DNA of 64,000 nucleotides from Streptomyces spororaveus (GTDB lineage Bacteria > Actinomycetota > Actinomycetes > Streptomycetales > Streptomycetaceae): NCBI RefSeq assembly GCF_016755875.1, contig NZ_BNED01000005.1:8073501-8137500 (forward strand), written 5' to 3'. This document shows, piece by piece, positions 52,510-62,200 of the stretch. The translations under genes and the position numbers were made by a program. How positions within the stretch are numbered: the first letter of the stretch is position 1; every line of letters starts with the position of its first letter. The notes below the pieces were generated by a model. It saw nothing but the letters and a program-made list of their open reading frames with translations, was not told the origin of the DNA and ran no database searches.

Positions 52510-53282
52510 CGACGGGCCTGGCGCTCGCCGCCGCGGACACCCCCTCGCTCCTCCAGGGGACCCTGGCCGTCGCCGCTCCGGTGGCGTTCCTCGCGGGACT
52601 CGTCTCCTTCCTCTCGCCGTGCGTGCTGCCGCTCGTACCGGGCTACCTCAGCTACGTGACCAGCCTTTCGGTCTCCGATCTGGCGCAGGCCCGCGGCGGG
52701 CGCCGCAGCCGGATGGCGGCCGGAGCGCTGCTGTTCGTCCTCGGCTTCACGGCGGTTCTCGTCTCCGGGGGCGCTCTCTTCGGCTACTTCGGCCGCACCC
52801 TGCTGGCCCACCAGGAGGTGATCACCCAGGTGCTCGGTGTCTTCACCGTGCTGATGGGCCTGTCCTTCATGGGGTTCCTGCCGGGATTCACCCAACGGGA
52901 GTTCCGCAGCCACCGCCGTCCCGCGCTCGGGCTGGCCGGCGCGCCCGCGCTGGGCGCGGTGTTCGCGGTCGGCTGGACCCCCTGCATCGGCCCGACGCTC
53001 GGCGCCGTACAGGCGCTGGCCTGGAGCGAGGCCAGCGCCGCCCGCGGGGCGCTGCTGATGGCGGCGTACTGTCTCGGCCTGGGGCTGCCGTTCGTCCTGG
53101 CCGCGCTCGCCTTCCGACGGGCCCTGGGCGCCTTCGGCCTGGTCAAACGCCACTACCCGTGGGTCCTGCGGATCGGCGGCGGGATGCTCGTGCTCGTCGG
53201 CGTGCTGCTGGCCACGGGGGTGTGGAACGACCTGGTGTACCGGCTCCAGCTGTGGAGCGCGGACTTCACCACCGCCGTGTGA
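52506..53282 (+). CDS. ccdA: CcdA/DsbD-beta-type membrane protein
   Basis: The 258-residue product has six membrane segments with one conserved Cys in segment 1 (SFLSPCVLPLVPGYLSYVT) and one in segment 4 (FAVGWTPCIGPTLGAVQAL), the pair that carries electrons from cytoplasmic thioredoxin through the membrane. It is the central transmembrane part that DsbD has as its beta domain. It lies between the TlpA gene (ATGA overlap) and the DsbD-alpha-like gene. Confidence 0.95.
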   Translation: MTTGLALAAADTPSLLQGTLAVAAPVAFLAGLVSFLSPCVLPLVPGYLSYVTSLSVSDLAQARGGRRSRMAAGALLFVLGFTAVLVSGGALFGYFGRTLLAHQEVITQVLGVFTVLMGLSFMGFLPGFTQREFRSHRRPALGLAGAPALGAVFAVGWTPCIGPTLGAVQALAWSEASAARGALLMAAYCLGLGLPFVLAALAFRRALGAFGLVKRHYPWVLRIGGGMLVLVGVLLATGVWNDLVYRLQLWSADFTTAV

Positions 53283-53347
53283 CCGGCCGAGACCGCTCGC
53301 TTTTCCGGACTTCCCGATCCCCTGACACAAGAGGCACAGAGACACAG

Positions 53348-53953
53348 ATGAACGTTTTCCCGCGCATCAGGCACACCCGGACGGCCCCGACCGTGGTCGC
53401 CCTCCTCTCCCTGGCCGCACTCACGGCCTGCGGCGACCAGTCGGCCGACGAGGCCAAGGACGGCAAGGACGTCAAGGGCACGGCGGCCGCTGCCGCAGCG
53501 CCGCCGCCCGCGACCAGCTTCACCGAGAACGGGGTCACCGTCACTCTCTCGGTGACCGACTGGCACGCCCCGAAGGGCACGCTGACCGCCGTCTTCACCC
53601 CCGAGAAGAAGGGCTTCCACCTGTACAGCACCGAACTTCCGCCCACCGGCGTGGAAGGCGTGGGCCGGCCGACCGCGGTCGGCGTCACCGGAGTGCTCAA
53701 GGCCGACGGGAAGCTGACGGCCGCCGCCGACGTGCGGTCCGTCAACGTGCCCGGCGTGGACGCCCCCATGCCCGTCTATCCCGACGGCCCCGTCACCACC
53801 ACCCTGCCCATCCGGGCCGACGGCAACGGGGACGCGACGGTGCTGCTCGGATACGCGAGCTGCAGCACGAAGGAGGGCTGCACGATTCCGGTCGCCGACC
53901 ACCCCGTACACCTGCGTCTCACCGACGACGGCCCGGCGTTCGCCGCCCACTAG
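53348..53953 (+). CDS. DsbD alpha-like lipoprotein
   Basis: The 201-residue product has a lipobox (LAALTACGDQ, Cys28) and an immunoglobulin-like domain of about 140 residues. LLGYASCSTKEGCTIPVADH near its end has two Cys separated by five residues, the arrangement of the DsbD alpha-domain redox pair (GCADAGFC in E. coli). It thus looks like the alpha domain of DsbD as a separate lipoprotein. It follows the CcdA gene by 65 bp. Confidence 0.75.
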   Translation: MNVFPRIRHTRTAPTVVALLSLAALTACGDQSADEAKDGKDVKGTAAAAAAPPPATSFTENGVTVTLSVTDWHAPKGTLTAVFTPEKKGFHLYSTELPPTGVEGVGRPTAVGVTGVLKADGKLTAAADVRSVNVPGVDAPMPVYPDGPVTTTLPIRADGNGDATVLLGYASCSTKEGCTIPVADHPVHLRLTDDGPAFAAH

Positions 53954-53987
53954 AAGGGTGTCCGGACCGAACCCCTAAGGTGTGCCC

Positions 53988-54719
53988 ATGCCCAGCGTCC
54001 TGGTCGTGGAAGACGACCCCAGCATCCGCCAGTCACTCATCGAGGTCCTGGCGGAGCACGGGTATGCCGTACGCAGCGTGGGCGACGGATTCGGCGCTCT
54101 GCGCGAGGTCACCCAGACGCCCGTCGACGCGGTGGTCCTCGACCTCGGGCTGCCCGATCTGGACGGGGGAGACGCACTGCGCATGATCCGGGGCATATCC
54201 TCCGTCCCCGTCCTGGTGGCCACCGCTCGCGACGACGAGACCGAAATCATCAAGCTCCTCAACGCGGGCGCCGACGACTACCTGGTCAAGCCCTTCTCCG
54301 GAGGACAGCTCATCGCCCGCCTCTCCGCCGTCCTGCGGCGCACCAGCCACGTGGCCCCCACAGGCGTCGCCCACACCGGGCAGGGGGCCCGGCCGGCGCC
54401 GGCCGCCGACCCGATGGGCGCCACCACCGTGGGCGAACTGGCGGTGGATCCCGGCGCGCGCACCGCGTACCTGGCCGGACGGGAGCTCCACCTCACCCGG
54501 CGGGAGTTCGACCTCCTCGCCTTCCTGGCCCACCACACCGGCCAGGTCGTCTCCAAACGCCGGCTGCTGACCGAGGTCTGGCGCGAGCCTTACGTCGACG
54601 ACCAGACCGTCGACGTGCACCTGTCGTCGCTGCGCCGCAAGCTCGGCGAACGCGCGGCGGCTCCGCGCTACCTGCTGACGGTCCGCGGCGTCGGCATCAA
54701 GCTGGTGGCCCCGCGGTGA
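53988..54719 (+). CDS. OmpR-family response regulator of the thiol-relay locus
   Basis: The 243-residue product has a receiver domain (MPSVLVVEDDPSIRQSLIEV, phospho-acceptor Asp52 in VLDLGLPDLDG, Lys in YLVKPFS) and a winged-helix domain (LTRREFDLLAFLAHHTGQVV, VDVHLSSLRRKLG, VRGVGIKLV). The two are joined by a longer linker than usual, about 25 residues. ATG 53988 is preferred over GTG 53982, as AAGG lies about 7-10 bases upstream. It lies 34 bp after the DsbD-alpha-like gene, suggesting co-transcription. Confidence 0.95.
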   Translation: MPSVLVVEDDPSIRQSLIEVLAEHGYAVRSVGDGFGALREVTQTPVDAVVLDLGLPDLDGGDALRMIRGISSVPVLVATARDDETEIIKLLNAGADDYLVKPFSGGQLIARLSAVLRRTSHVAPTGVAHTGQGARPAPAADPMGATTVGELAVDPGARTAYLAGRELHLTRREFDLLAFLAHHTGQVVSKRRLLTEVWREPYVDDQTVDVHLSSLRRKLGERAAAPRYLLTVRGVGIKLVAPR

Positions 54720-56128
54720 GACGCTCACTGGCGGGAGTCGCGCTCGCGGTGACGTCCATGGTCGCCCTCTCCTTCCTCATACCCCTGGGCGCACTCGTGA
54801 TGTCGCTGGTCAAGGAGCAGAGCGTCACCGCGGCCGAGCAGCGCGCCGCGGCCCTCGCACCCGTCCTCACCCTCACCACGGATCCGTCCGCACTGCGGGA
54901 ATCCGCCGCCGGACTCGACTCGGCCGAGCACCTGGTCGTCCACCTGCCCGACGCCCAGAGCCTCGGCGACTCCCAGGCCCCCGTGAAACTGCTCGAACGG
55001 GCCCAGCAGGGACGCGAGTCCATCTCCCAGAAGATTCCCGGCGGATGGATCTGCCTGCAGCCGGTGGTGCTCCCCGGCGACCGGGTCGCCGTCATCGAGA
55101 ACTTCGTCCCCGACGAGGAACTGACCCGCGGGGTCAAGGCCTCCTGGGCGGTCATGCTCCTGCTCGCGGTCGGCCTGGTCGGTGGCTCGGTGCTGGTCGC
55201 CGACCGGCTCGGAGCCAAGGTCGTCCGGTCCTCCAAGCAGCTCGCCCAGGCCTCGCACACCCTCGGTCAGGGCAACCTGGACACCCGGGTGGAGCCCGCC
55301 GGCCCCAAGGAACTGCGCGACGCCGGCGTCGCCTTCAACGCCATGGCCCACCGGATGACCGAACTGCTCGCCATCGAGCGCGAACTGGTCGCCGACCTGT
55401 CCCACCGGCTGCGTACCCCGCTGACCGCCCTGCACCTGGCATCGGAGCGTATGGCCGGCACGCCGGAGTCGGCCAGGGTCGAGGCCGCGGTGCACGCACT
55501 GGAGTCCGAACTCCAGGCCATCATCGCGGCGGCGCGGACACCGCTCGCCGTGGGCCCCATGGGCCACGGCATGCGCAGCGCGGAAACGAGTACGACCCGG
55601 CAGACGACCGGCAGGGGCGGTCCGTCCGAGGGGCCCCGCTGCGAGGCCGCGGATGTCGTGCGGCGCCGGACCGCCTTCTGGGCGGTCCTGGCGGAGCAGC
55701 AGGACCGCTCCTGCTCCCTCGACCTCACCCAGGAGCCCACGGCGGTCAGCCTCAGCGACGACGACATCGCCGCGGTGGTGGACGCGCTCATCGGCAACGT
55801 CTTCAGCCACACCCCGCCCGGCACCGCGTTCGGGGTGCGGGTCGCCCGTACCGCCCAGGCCGTGGAACTGGTCGTGGAGGACTCCGGACCGGGCATCCCG
55901 GAACCGGACCGGGCCCTCTCGCGCGGGAGCAGTACGGGATCCTCGGGGCTCGGCCTCGACATCGCCCGCAGGGCCGCGGACGTCACCGGGGGCTCGATGC
56001 GCATCGGGCACGGCCCGCGCGGAGGTGCGCACATCACCGTGGTCTTCGCCCTGGCACCGCCCCTGCTGCCCGAGCGCGGTCCGCGCGGCTCGCGAAGGCG
56101 TGCGGGATGGTGGCCGCGCAAGCGGTGA
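54716..56128 (+). CDS. Sensor histidine kinase partner
   Basis: The 470-residue product has two membrane segments (about 8-30 and 143-163) around a sensor domain of about 110 residues, a HAMP region, an H-box LVADLSHRLRTPLTAL with His230, and a divergent ATPase with DALIGNVFSHTPPG and DSGPGIPEPDR. A SSGLGLDIARRAADVTGGSM segment completes the G2 box. There is a Thr/Arg-rich insertion (about 285-305) between the helical bundle and the ATPase. The start GTG overlaps the regulator stop. It may sense envelope redox state, inferred from its neighbours. Confidence 0.9.
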   Translation: MRRSLAGVALAVTSMVALSFLIPLGALVMSLVKEQSVTAAEQRAAALAPVLTLTTDPSALRESAAGLDSAEHLVVHLPDAQSLGDSQAPVKLLERAQQGRESISQKIPGGWICLQPVVLPGDRVAVIENFVPDEELTRGVKASWAVMLLLAVGLVGGSVLVADRLGAKVVRSSKQLAQASHTLGQGNLDTRVEPAGPKELRDAGVAFNAMAHRMTELLAIERELVADLSHRLRTPLTALHLASERMAGTPESARVEAAVHALESELQAIIAAARTPLAVGPMGHGMRSAETSTTRQTTGRGGPSEGPRCEAADVVRRRTAFWAVLAEQQDRSCSLDLTQEPTAVSLSDDDIAAVVDALIGNVFSHTPPGTAFGVRVARTAQAVELVVEDSGPGIPEPDRALSRGSSTGSSGLGLDIARRAADVTGGSMRIGHGPRGGAHITVVFALAPPLLPERGPRGSRRRAGWWPRKR

Positions 56129-56197
56129 CCGCGTACGGGCCGGGAGCGCCGTCACGGCCTCCGCGGCCGTACGATCTCCGCAACCGAGGGGGAGGGT

Positions 56198-56503
56198 ATG
56201 GAGGACGTCTTCGATCTGACCGGCAGGCCGCCGCGCGGCTGGATGCACGCGCTCTTCGGCGCTGGGCCCTACGGTGAGGACGTCGGCCGATGCGTGCCGG
56301 GTCCACCCGCGCCCGAGAGCGTCCCGGTCCCGCTGCCCGGGGGCGGCGAGTACGTGTACCTGCTGGTCAAGGTCGCCTCGTGGTCCGATCCGGAGGACCC
56401 CATCGCCGTCTACAGCGCGACCGGTCCGGTACCGGTGCCCCCGCTGTCGGCGCTGGAGCGGTCCTGGCTCGAACGCCGGAAGGGCCGTCGGACACCTTCC
56501 TAG
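56198..56503 (+). CDS. Small hypothetical protein
   Basis: The 101-residue product (MEDVFDLTGRPPRGWMHALF at the start) has a high Pro/Gly content and no recognised domain or membrane segment. The start has GGGAGGG about 5 bases upstream, which supports it being real. It overlaps the end of the minus-strand SGNH gene by 4 bp. Confidence 0.6.
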   Translation: MEDVFDLTGRPPRGWMHALFGAGPYGEDVGRCVPGPPAPESVPVPLPGGGEYVYLLVKVASWSDPEDPIAVYSATGPVPVPPLSALERSWLERRKGRRTPS

Positions 56504-57279
56504 GCGGTACCCAGCGGCTGCAGTGCCGGGCGCTTCGCGGTGCGGCCGTCGCCGGAGGAGCGGCCGCGGAGGCGGCGGCCCAGCCAGGGGCCGAGGAACG
56601 CGGCCGCCCAGCGCAGTTCGGCCGCCATGGTCGAACCACCCGGAGCGTTCGGCGCCGGTGGCAGCGGGTGCGTCCAGCTGTCGTCGCTGCCGGGCAGGCC
56701 CACGGCGTGGGCGAGGGCCGCGGCGATCCGTTCGTGGCCGACGGGGCTGGCGTGCAGCCGGTCGTCGGTCCACATCCGCGGGTCGCTCACGGCGGCCGGC
56801 CGGGCGGTCTCGGCGACGGTGACCCCGTGGCGGGCGGCCGCCGCGCGGATCCGGTCGTTGAGATCGGCGATGCGCGGCGCGACGGGCCGGGCGAGGGGCA
56901 CGATCTTCCCGAGGTCGGGGAAGGTCACGGTCGCCACGTGGGCCCCGGCGGCCGTGAGCGCGGCGAACATCTCCTCCAGGTGGCCGGCGACCTCCGCGGC
57001 GTCGAACCGGGGCCGCAGGATGTCGTTGACCCCGGCGACGACGGTGGCCAGGTCGGGGCGCAGCTCCAGGGCGGGGCCCAGCTGCTCGGCGCGGACCTGC
57101 CCGGCGAGACGTCCCCGGACGGCCAGGTTGGCGTACCGGAGGCCGGGGTTGACGGCGGTGAGGTGTTCGGCGAACCGGTCGGCGAAGCCGCGCAGGCCCA
57201 CGGTGTCGTCCCCGTCGCCGAGGCCTTCGGTCTGACTGTCGCCCAGGGCGACGTAGCGCAGGTATTCACCGTTCGGCAC
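56500..57279 (-). CDS. SGNH/GDSL hydrolase
   Basis: The 259-residue product has the four SGNH blocks: I ALGDSQTEG near 11-19 (Ser nucleophile), II LAVRGRLAGQ, III VAGVNDILRP with Gly and Asn, and V DDRLHASPVGHERIA with Asp and His. It has no signal peptide. Such enzymes hydrolyse esters of lipids, sugars or peptides. GTG 57279 has GAGAGG about 8 bases upstream. It overlaps the PadR gene by 14 bp, so the two are likely co-translated. Confidence 0.9.
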   Translation of the reverse strand: MPNGEYLRYVALGDSQTEGLGDGDDTVGLRGFADRFAEHLTAVNPGLRYANLAVRGRLAGQVRAEQLGPALELRPDLATVVAGVNDILRPRFDAAEVAGHLEEMFAALTAAGAHVATVTFPDLGKIVPLARPVAPRIADLNDRIRAAAARHGVTVAETARPAAVSDPRMWTDDRLHASPVGHERIAAALAHAVGLPGSDDSWTHPLPPAPNAPGGSTMAAELRWAAAFLGPWLGRRLRGRSSGDGRTAKRPALQPLGTA

Positions 57280-57832
57280 GGGTCGGCCTCTCCTTCAGGA
57301 TCGCCGCGCTGCGGCGGCACCAGTCGCGGTGTCCCTGTTCGAAGGCGAGGCCGCGCAGGCCCGTCAGGTACCCGCCGATCCGCTCGCCGTGGAGCAGGAA
57401 CTCCTCCTCGTCCATGTCGCCGCGCATCTTGCGCAGCACCCTGCCGAGCAGCTCGATCTTGGCGTCGGCGGCGGCCGCGCGCGCTTCGAGCTGCGCGATC
57501 ACCGGTTCGATGCCGATCCGGTCGGCGGTCTGGACCTTGACGAGGAGGTCGTCACGGATGACGGAGGACTTCAGCGGGGCCGCGGCGAACTCCTCCAGTT
57601 CGGTGCGGCCGGCCTCGGTGACCTGGAAGAGGCGTTTGTTGGGCCGGGTCTCCTGGACCACCTCGCGGCCTTCGACGAGCCCTTCCTTCTCCAGCTTGGC
57701 CAGCTCGGCGTACAGCTGCTGGGGCAGGGCGTGCCAGAAGTTCGCGACGCCGATGTCGAAGGACTTCGCCAGTTCGTAGCCGCTGAACTCGCCGTCCAGC
57801 AGTGCCGCCAGTACGGCATGTCGCAAGGCCAT
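57266..57832 (-). CDS. PadR-family regulator (PadR-s2/VirR-like)
   Basis: The 188-residue product has an N-terminal winged helix (ALRHAVLAALLDGEFSGYEL, QQLYAELAKLEKEGLVEGRE, RLFQVTEAGRTELEEFAAAP) and a C-terminal helical domain of about 80 residues as in the longer PadR subfamily. ATG 57832 is chosen; AAGGGG lies about 8 bases upstream. It faces the SnoaL-like gene across a nested palindrome and overlaps the SGNH gene downstream. It probably represses both directions. Confidence 0.9.
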   Translation of the reverse strand: MALRHAVLAALLDGEFSGYELAKSFDIGVANFWHALPQQLYAELAKLEKEGLVEGREVVQETRPNKRLFQVTEAGRTELEEFAAAPLKSSVIRDDLLVKVQTADRIGIEPVIAQLEARAAAADAKIELLGRVLRKMRGDMDEEEFLLHGERIGGYLTGLRGLAFEQGHRDWCRRSAAILKERPTRAER

Positions 57833-57870
57833 CGCGGTCGCCCCTTCCCCTTCCTCGCCAACCCCTGCAT

Positions 57871-57908
57871 CATACTCATGAAAGTGACTAGTCAGATTCA
57901 TGAGTATG
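57871..57908. promoter_or_regulatory. Nested palindromic operator between padR and the SnoaL-like gene
   Basis: Outer arms CATACTCATGAA (57871-57882) and TTCATGAGTATG (57897-57908) are perfect complements. The middle holds a second perfect dyad TGACT-AGTCA (57885-57894) with the same centre. The overall 38-bp symmetrical site lies 17 bp ahead of the SnoaL-like gene and about 39 bp from the PadR start, as expected for a divergent operator. Confidence 0.85.
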
Positions 57909-57924
57909 AGCAGGAGGAGGGGTC

Positions 57925-58338
57925 ATGGAGACTGCCGAACGCTTCCGCGCCGCCGTGGAGAAGCGGGATCTCGCCGCGCTGGAGGACCTGTTCACCGAGG
58001 ACGTCCGGCTCTACAGCCCGGTGAAGTTCACCCCCTTCGAGGGCCGGCCCATGGTGCTGGGCCTCTTCGGGGTCCTGCTGCGTGTGTTCGAGGAATTCCG
58101 CTACGTCGGCGACTTCGAGGGCGCGGCCGAGACCAGCTCCGACGGCCGGGAGGCCCCGGCGGAGGTGCTGCTCTTCCGCGCCGCGGTGGACGGCCGGGAG
58201 ATCCACGGGATCGACCTGCTCCACTTCGACGAGTCGGGCCGCATCAAGGAGTTCACCGTGATGGTCCGCCCCCAGTCCGCCGTGCAGGCCCTGGGGCAGG
58301 CGGTCCTCGCCGGCCTGGTCGCCGACGGCCTCGCGTAG
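57925..58338 (+). CDS. SnoaL/NTF2-like protein
   Basis: The 137-residue product has the NTF2-like fold signature: ETAERFRAAVEKRDLAALED at the start, LFTEDVRLYSPVKFTPFEGR, and IHGIDLLHFDESGRIKEFTV near 95-114. Such proteins include polyketide cyclases, isomerases and binding proteins. GAGGAGGGG precedes the ATG. It is regulated from the nested operator, probably by the divergent PadR. Confidence 0.85.
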   Translation: METAERFRAAVEKRDLAALEDLFTEDVRLYSPVKFTPFEGRPMVLGLFGVLLRVFEEFRYVGDFEGAAETSSDGREAPAEVLLFRAAVDGREIHGIDLLHFDESGRIKEFTVMVRPQSAVQALGQAVLAGLVADGLA

Positions 58339-58410
58339 GGGACTCGCGCGGGCGCCCGCGTCGCCCGTCGGACCGCGCCGTTTCGGTGTCGGTCCCGGGT
58401 CCCCGGCGCC

Positions 58411-58442
58411 GGAGTGCGGGCGGCCGCCGCCGCCCGCACTCC
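58411..58442. terminator. Bidirectional hairpin
   Basis: Perfect 14-bp arms (58411-58424 and 58429-58442) enclose a 4-base loop, between the convergent SnoaL-like and methyltransferase genes. Confidence 0.75.
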
Positions 58443-58470
58443 CTCGTCGTCACACCGGGACGCGTCCGGG

Positions 58471-59205
58471 CTACGGGGTCGGACGCAGGACCAGGGAGAG
58501 GAAGCCGAAGCTGTCCCGGTACCCCTTCAGCCATTCCGCACGCCGTGCGTGGGCGGTCGCCAGTACCTCGGCGGCGTTCGGGTCGTCAGGGTGGTCGAGA
58601 GCCCATGAGGCCAGCGAGCCCAGGCAGGACCACTCGTACGCGTCCAGCTCCCCGCGTGTGCTGACGTGGGCGTGGACGGGTGCCCACCCGTCGGCGACGA
58701 TCAGGTCCACGGTGGTCGCCAGGTCGTGGAGCTCGCCGAAGATCTCGACGGCCTCCGGCGAGGGCTCACCGTCCCAGAAGCTCTCACCGAGCAGCACCCG
58801 GCCGCCCGGAGCCAGGTGCTTGCGGGCCGCCGCGAGGGTCGGCAGCAGGCCGCCGAAGGCGTGGGTGGCCCCGACGCTGAGCACCAGGTCGAAGGGCTGC
58901 TCGGAGACGAAGTCCGCGGCCGCCTGCTGGTGCAGGACCAGGCGTTCCGCGACGCCGTGCAGGCCCGCCGACCGGCGGGCGTGCTCCACGGACACCTCGG
59001 AGGTGTCCACGCCCTCGGCGTACAGGCGGGGATGCAGGGACAGGGCGCGCAGCAGCCATTCCGCGGTACCGCACCCCAGATCGAGCGCCCGCCCTCCGTC
59101 GCGCGGTGCGCCGTGTTCGAGCAGTCGGCGTACCGAATCGTCGGCGAGCGGGGCCTTTATGGGGTGGTCGGCGTGTGCGATCCCGGAGATCTGTTCATGA
59201 TTCAC
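58471..59205 (-). CDS. SAM-dependent methyltransferase
   Basis: The 244-residue product has motif I ALDLGCGTAEWLLRALSLHP near 40-59, AEGVDTSEVSVEHARR with the acidic ribose-binding Asp, and QPFDLVLSVGATHAF. The C-terminal half has no extra domain. The acceptor is unknown. It begins at ATG 59205, with a weak binding site. Confidence 0.85.
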   Translation of the reverse strand: MNHEQISGIAHADHPIKAPLADDSVRRLLEHGAPRDGGRALDLGCGTAEWLLRALSLHPRLYAEGVDTSEVSVEHARRSAGLHGVAERLVLHQQAAADFVSEQPFDLVLSVGATHAFGGLLPTLAAARKHLAPGGRVLLGESFWDGEPSPEAVEIFGELHDLATTVDLIVADGWAPVHAHVSTRGELDAYEWSCLGSLASWALDHPDDPNAAEVLATAHARRAEWLKGYRDSFGFLSLVLRPTP

Positions 59206-59269
59206 CGGGGAAGCCTGCCAAGGTCGCGGCCCGCGCGCACCTCAATTCCCTCCGAGTACCGGCTGTCCT

Positions 59270-62200
59270 TCAGCGACCGGCGGACCTCCGCTCCCAGGCC
59301 TGCGCGAACATCTCGTGCAGGGGCGCCGTCGGCAGCACCCGGCCGAAGGGGGCGTGGACCGCCCCGCTCCACAGCGGACGCACCCGGTGGCTCGCCAGCT
59401 TCACCGTCTCCAGCGGCAGGTTCGGGGCCTTGAGCTCGGTCCACTCCCCGGGCAGGAACACGGTCCGGCCCGCCCGCGCCCGCTTGGCCTCCACGACCGC
59501 GCCGGTGGCGAGGAGTTCCGCGCGGACCTCCTTGTGCCGCTTCGCGGACCAGCCGTTCCACCGGCGCACGTTCCTGTCGGTGGGCGTGGCCAGAGCCGCC
59601 ACCTGGAGGTAGAGCGCCGCAGCGTCCGCGCCCACGCCGAGCCCGGCCGCCACCGCGGCCACCAGCTCCGGGCACGACTGCCGCGGGTCGGCCTCGTACG
59701 CACCGGCCGGCACGCTTCCGGAGCGGGCCCGCAGCATCATCCGTTCCAGCCCGCCACCCGCCAGCAGCGGCGCCACCCGGTCCAACTCCTCCGCGACGTC
59801 GGTGACCTCACGGACCCGCCGCCACGCCTCGGGGTCGGCGACCGCCGCGGGCCGCAGGAACGAGGCACCGCCGGGCGCGCAGACCACCAGCAGCCCGGAG
59901 CCGTACGCCGTCACCGGAACCGGACCCTCCTCCTTGCGGTCGTCCATCGCCACCGGCAGCAGTGCGGGCCCGAACCGCTCCGCGATCCGCGCCGAGGTGT
60001 CCTGGACCCGGCCGCCGGGCAGCGCCAGCAGCAGCTCCGGACGCTCCAGTTCGGCCCGCAGCCGCGCGTACACGTCCATCGCGCCGGCCACCGCGGGATC
60101 CCCGACGGGCCGGTCCGTCCACGCCCACACCAGCGCGCTCGCCATCGCGCGGAGGTCGAGGCCCACCGGGGTGCGCCGCGGCACTTCGAGCCCGGCCGGG
60201 GGCACCGCGCGGACCTCCACCCCGATGCCGTACCGGGTGGCCGCCAACTCCCAGCCGGACGCGGCCACGTCCGTGTCCGCGACGGCCCCGTAGCCGCCCG
60301 CCAGCCGCCGGGCCCACACCTCGCCGAGCCCCAGGCCGGCCTCCAGGGCGTCCGCCGCCTCGTCGTGCACGGCGGCCGAGGCTCCGAGCAACTCCCGCCA
60401 CACCGCGGCCATCCGCTCCACGGCCGACTCGACCCCGCCCGGCCGCCACAGCTCGGCCGGGTCGTCGGGCAGGGCCGCGGCCAGGACGGCCCGCCGCCCC
60501 GCGCCGCCGAGCCGCGCGCGCAGCTCCTCGTACGCATCGGCCGTCATCGCGCTCGCCCGGTACGGGGCCTTGCCCACCAGGGCGCGGTCCTCGTCCCGGT
60601 CGGCCCGGCCGACCAGACCGGCCACCACGAGCCGGGCCACGGCCCGCCGGACACCGGTCAGTTCCGCGAAGCGCGCGGCCGCCGACTCGGGCACCGGAAC
60701 CGGCCCGTGCGTCCCGACCGCCTCCACCAGAGCCCGGAGCCGGACGGCATCGTCCCGCCGCACCCGGACCGGGCGGGCCTGCCCGACCGCCGCCGGTACC
60801 GCGTCGCCCTCCGGATCCCCGGCCGCGGCCGCCACGAACCAGCACGTCGACCCACCGGCCCGCAGCGCGGCGGAAGCCACCGGGGTCCCGCCCGCCCGCA
60901 GCCCGTCCAGGGCCGCCGGGTCGCTCGTCCGGCCCACCCACCAACGGCTGCCCGAACGGGCGAACGGCTGGTCGGCCCAGGTGTCGAGCAGCGCGAGCAG
61001 AGCGGCCCGGTCCCCGTCCGCGGTCGGCGCCACGGCCGCCCGCCACGCCGCGGCGTCGATCGAACCCAGCAGCTGCGACCAGTCGCGCGGCGGCGCGGGC
61101 GGAGACAGCCGCCGCACCTCCTCCACGATCGTTCCGGCCAGGCAGGCACCGTCGGAAGCGAGCGCGCTCAGCGTCGCCGGCAGGGCCACGTCCCGGGTAC
61201 GCCGGCGTGCGTCGTCCTCCTCGGCCGAGACCAGCCCGTACAGCGCGGGCAGCAGCTCGGTGTCCCGCGCGGACCGGCGCGGCACGACCGGCGGCGCCCC
61301 GGCGAGCAGGGACACGCGCCGGTGCAGGGCCCGGCGCCGCTCCTCCACCCGGGCCGCCCGCGCGGCCACCGTCACGACCCCGTCGACCAGTACCGGATCG
61401 GTGACCTCCGGCAGCTCCCGGGCCACGGCGGCGCGCAGCGCCTCCTCGCCCGTGAGGGCGGCCGTCAGCAACGTCTCCGCGGTCCGCCCTGCCACGCTCC
61501 GCAGCGCACGCGACCCGGCCGGGTCCCGCGTGCGCAGCAGGTACCAGAAGGCGGGCGGCAGGGCCACGCCCCGCGACACGGTAACCCGCCGGGCCGGCCT
61601 CACCCGCGGATGACTGGGCGAGTGGTGCCCGTCCAGCTCCCACAGCAGGACGCCGTCCGCGGTGTACGCGCGCACGCCTGTACGGGTCTGCGCCTCGGCC
61701 AGGACCACGTCCTCGACCGCGCCCTCCGGAGCGGCCCACAGCCCCCACGGCTCCTGCCCCGGCCGGTCGATGTCGAAGCGCGCGGTACGCCCGTCCACGC
61801 TCTCCACCAGGTAGTGGTCGGGCGCGTGGTCGCGGTGCAGGGTACGGAACAGCACGCGCGTCCCGACCAGCCCGTCGCGGCTGCCCAGCGGGGAGCCCGA
61901 CAGCCCGGCGGGCAGCGGCGCCAGCTGCAGCGCCTCCGAGGCCAGGCTCATCCCCGCCTCCGACGGCTCCGTACCCGGATCGGCGCTCGGAGCACGGCCG
62001 GGGAAGTCCGGCAGCGCCACGGCTCCGCGCCGCTCGCCGGTGACCGGATCCACCACCTCCCAGGGCTGCCTCCCGAAGACGGCGTTGGTCCAGATCCGGG
62101 AGCCGTCGCCGAGCAGCAGTTCCTCGCGGTCGATGCCCGCCCGGCTGCCCGGGCGCAGCACGCCCAGGCCGCCGTGGCGCCCGCCCCCGTCGGCGGTCTC

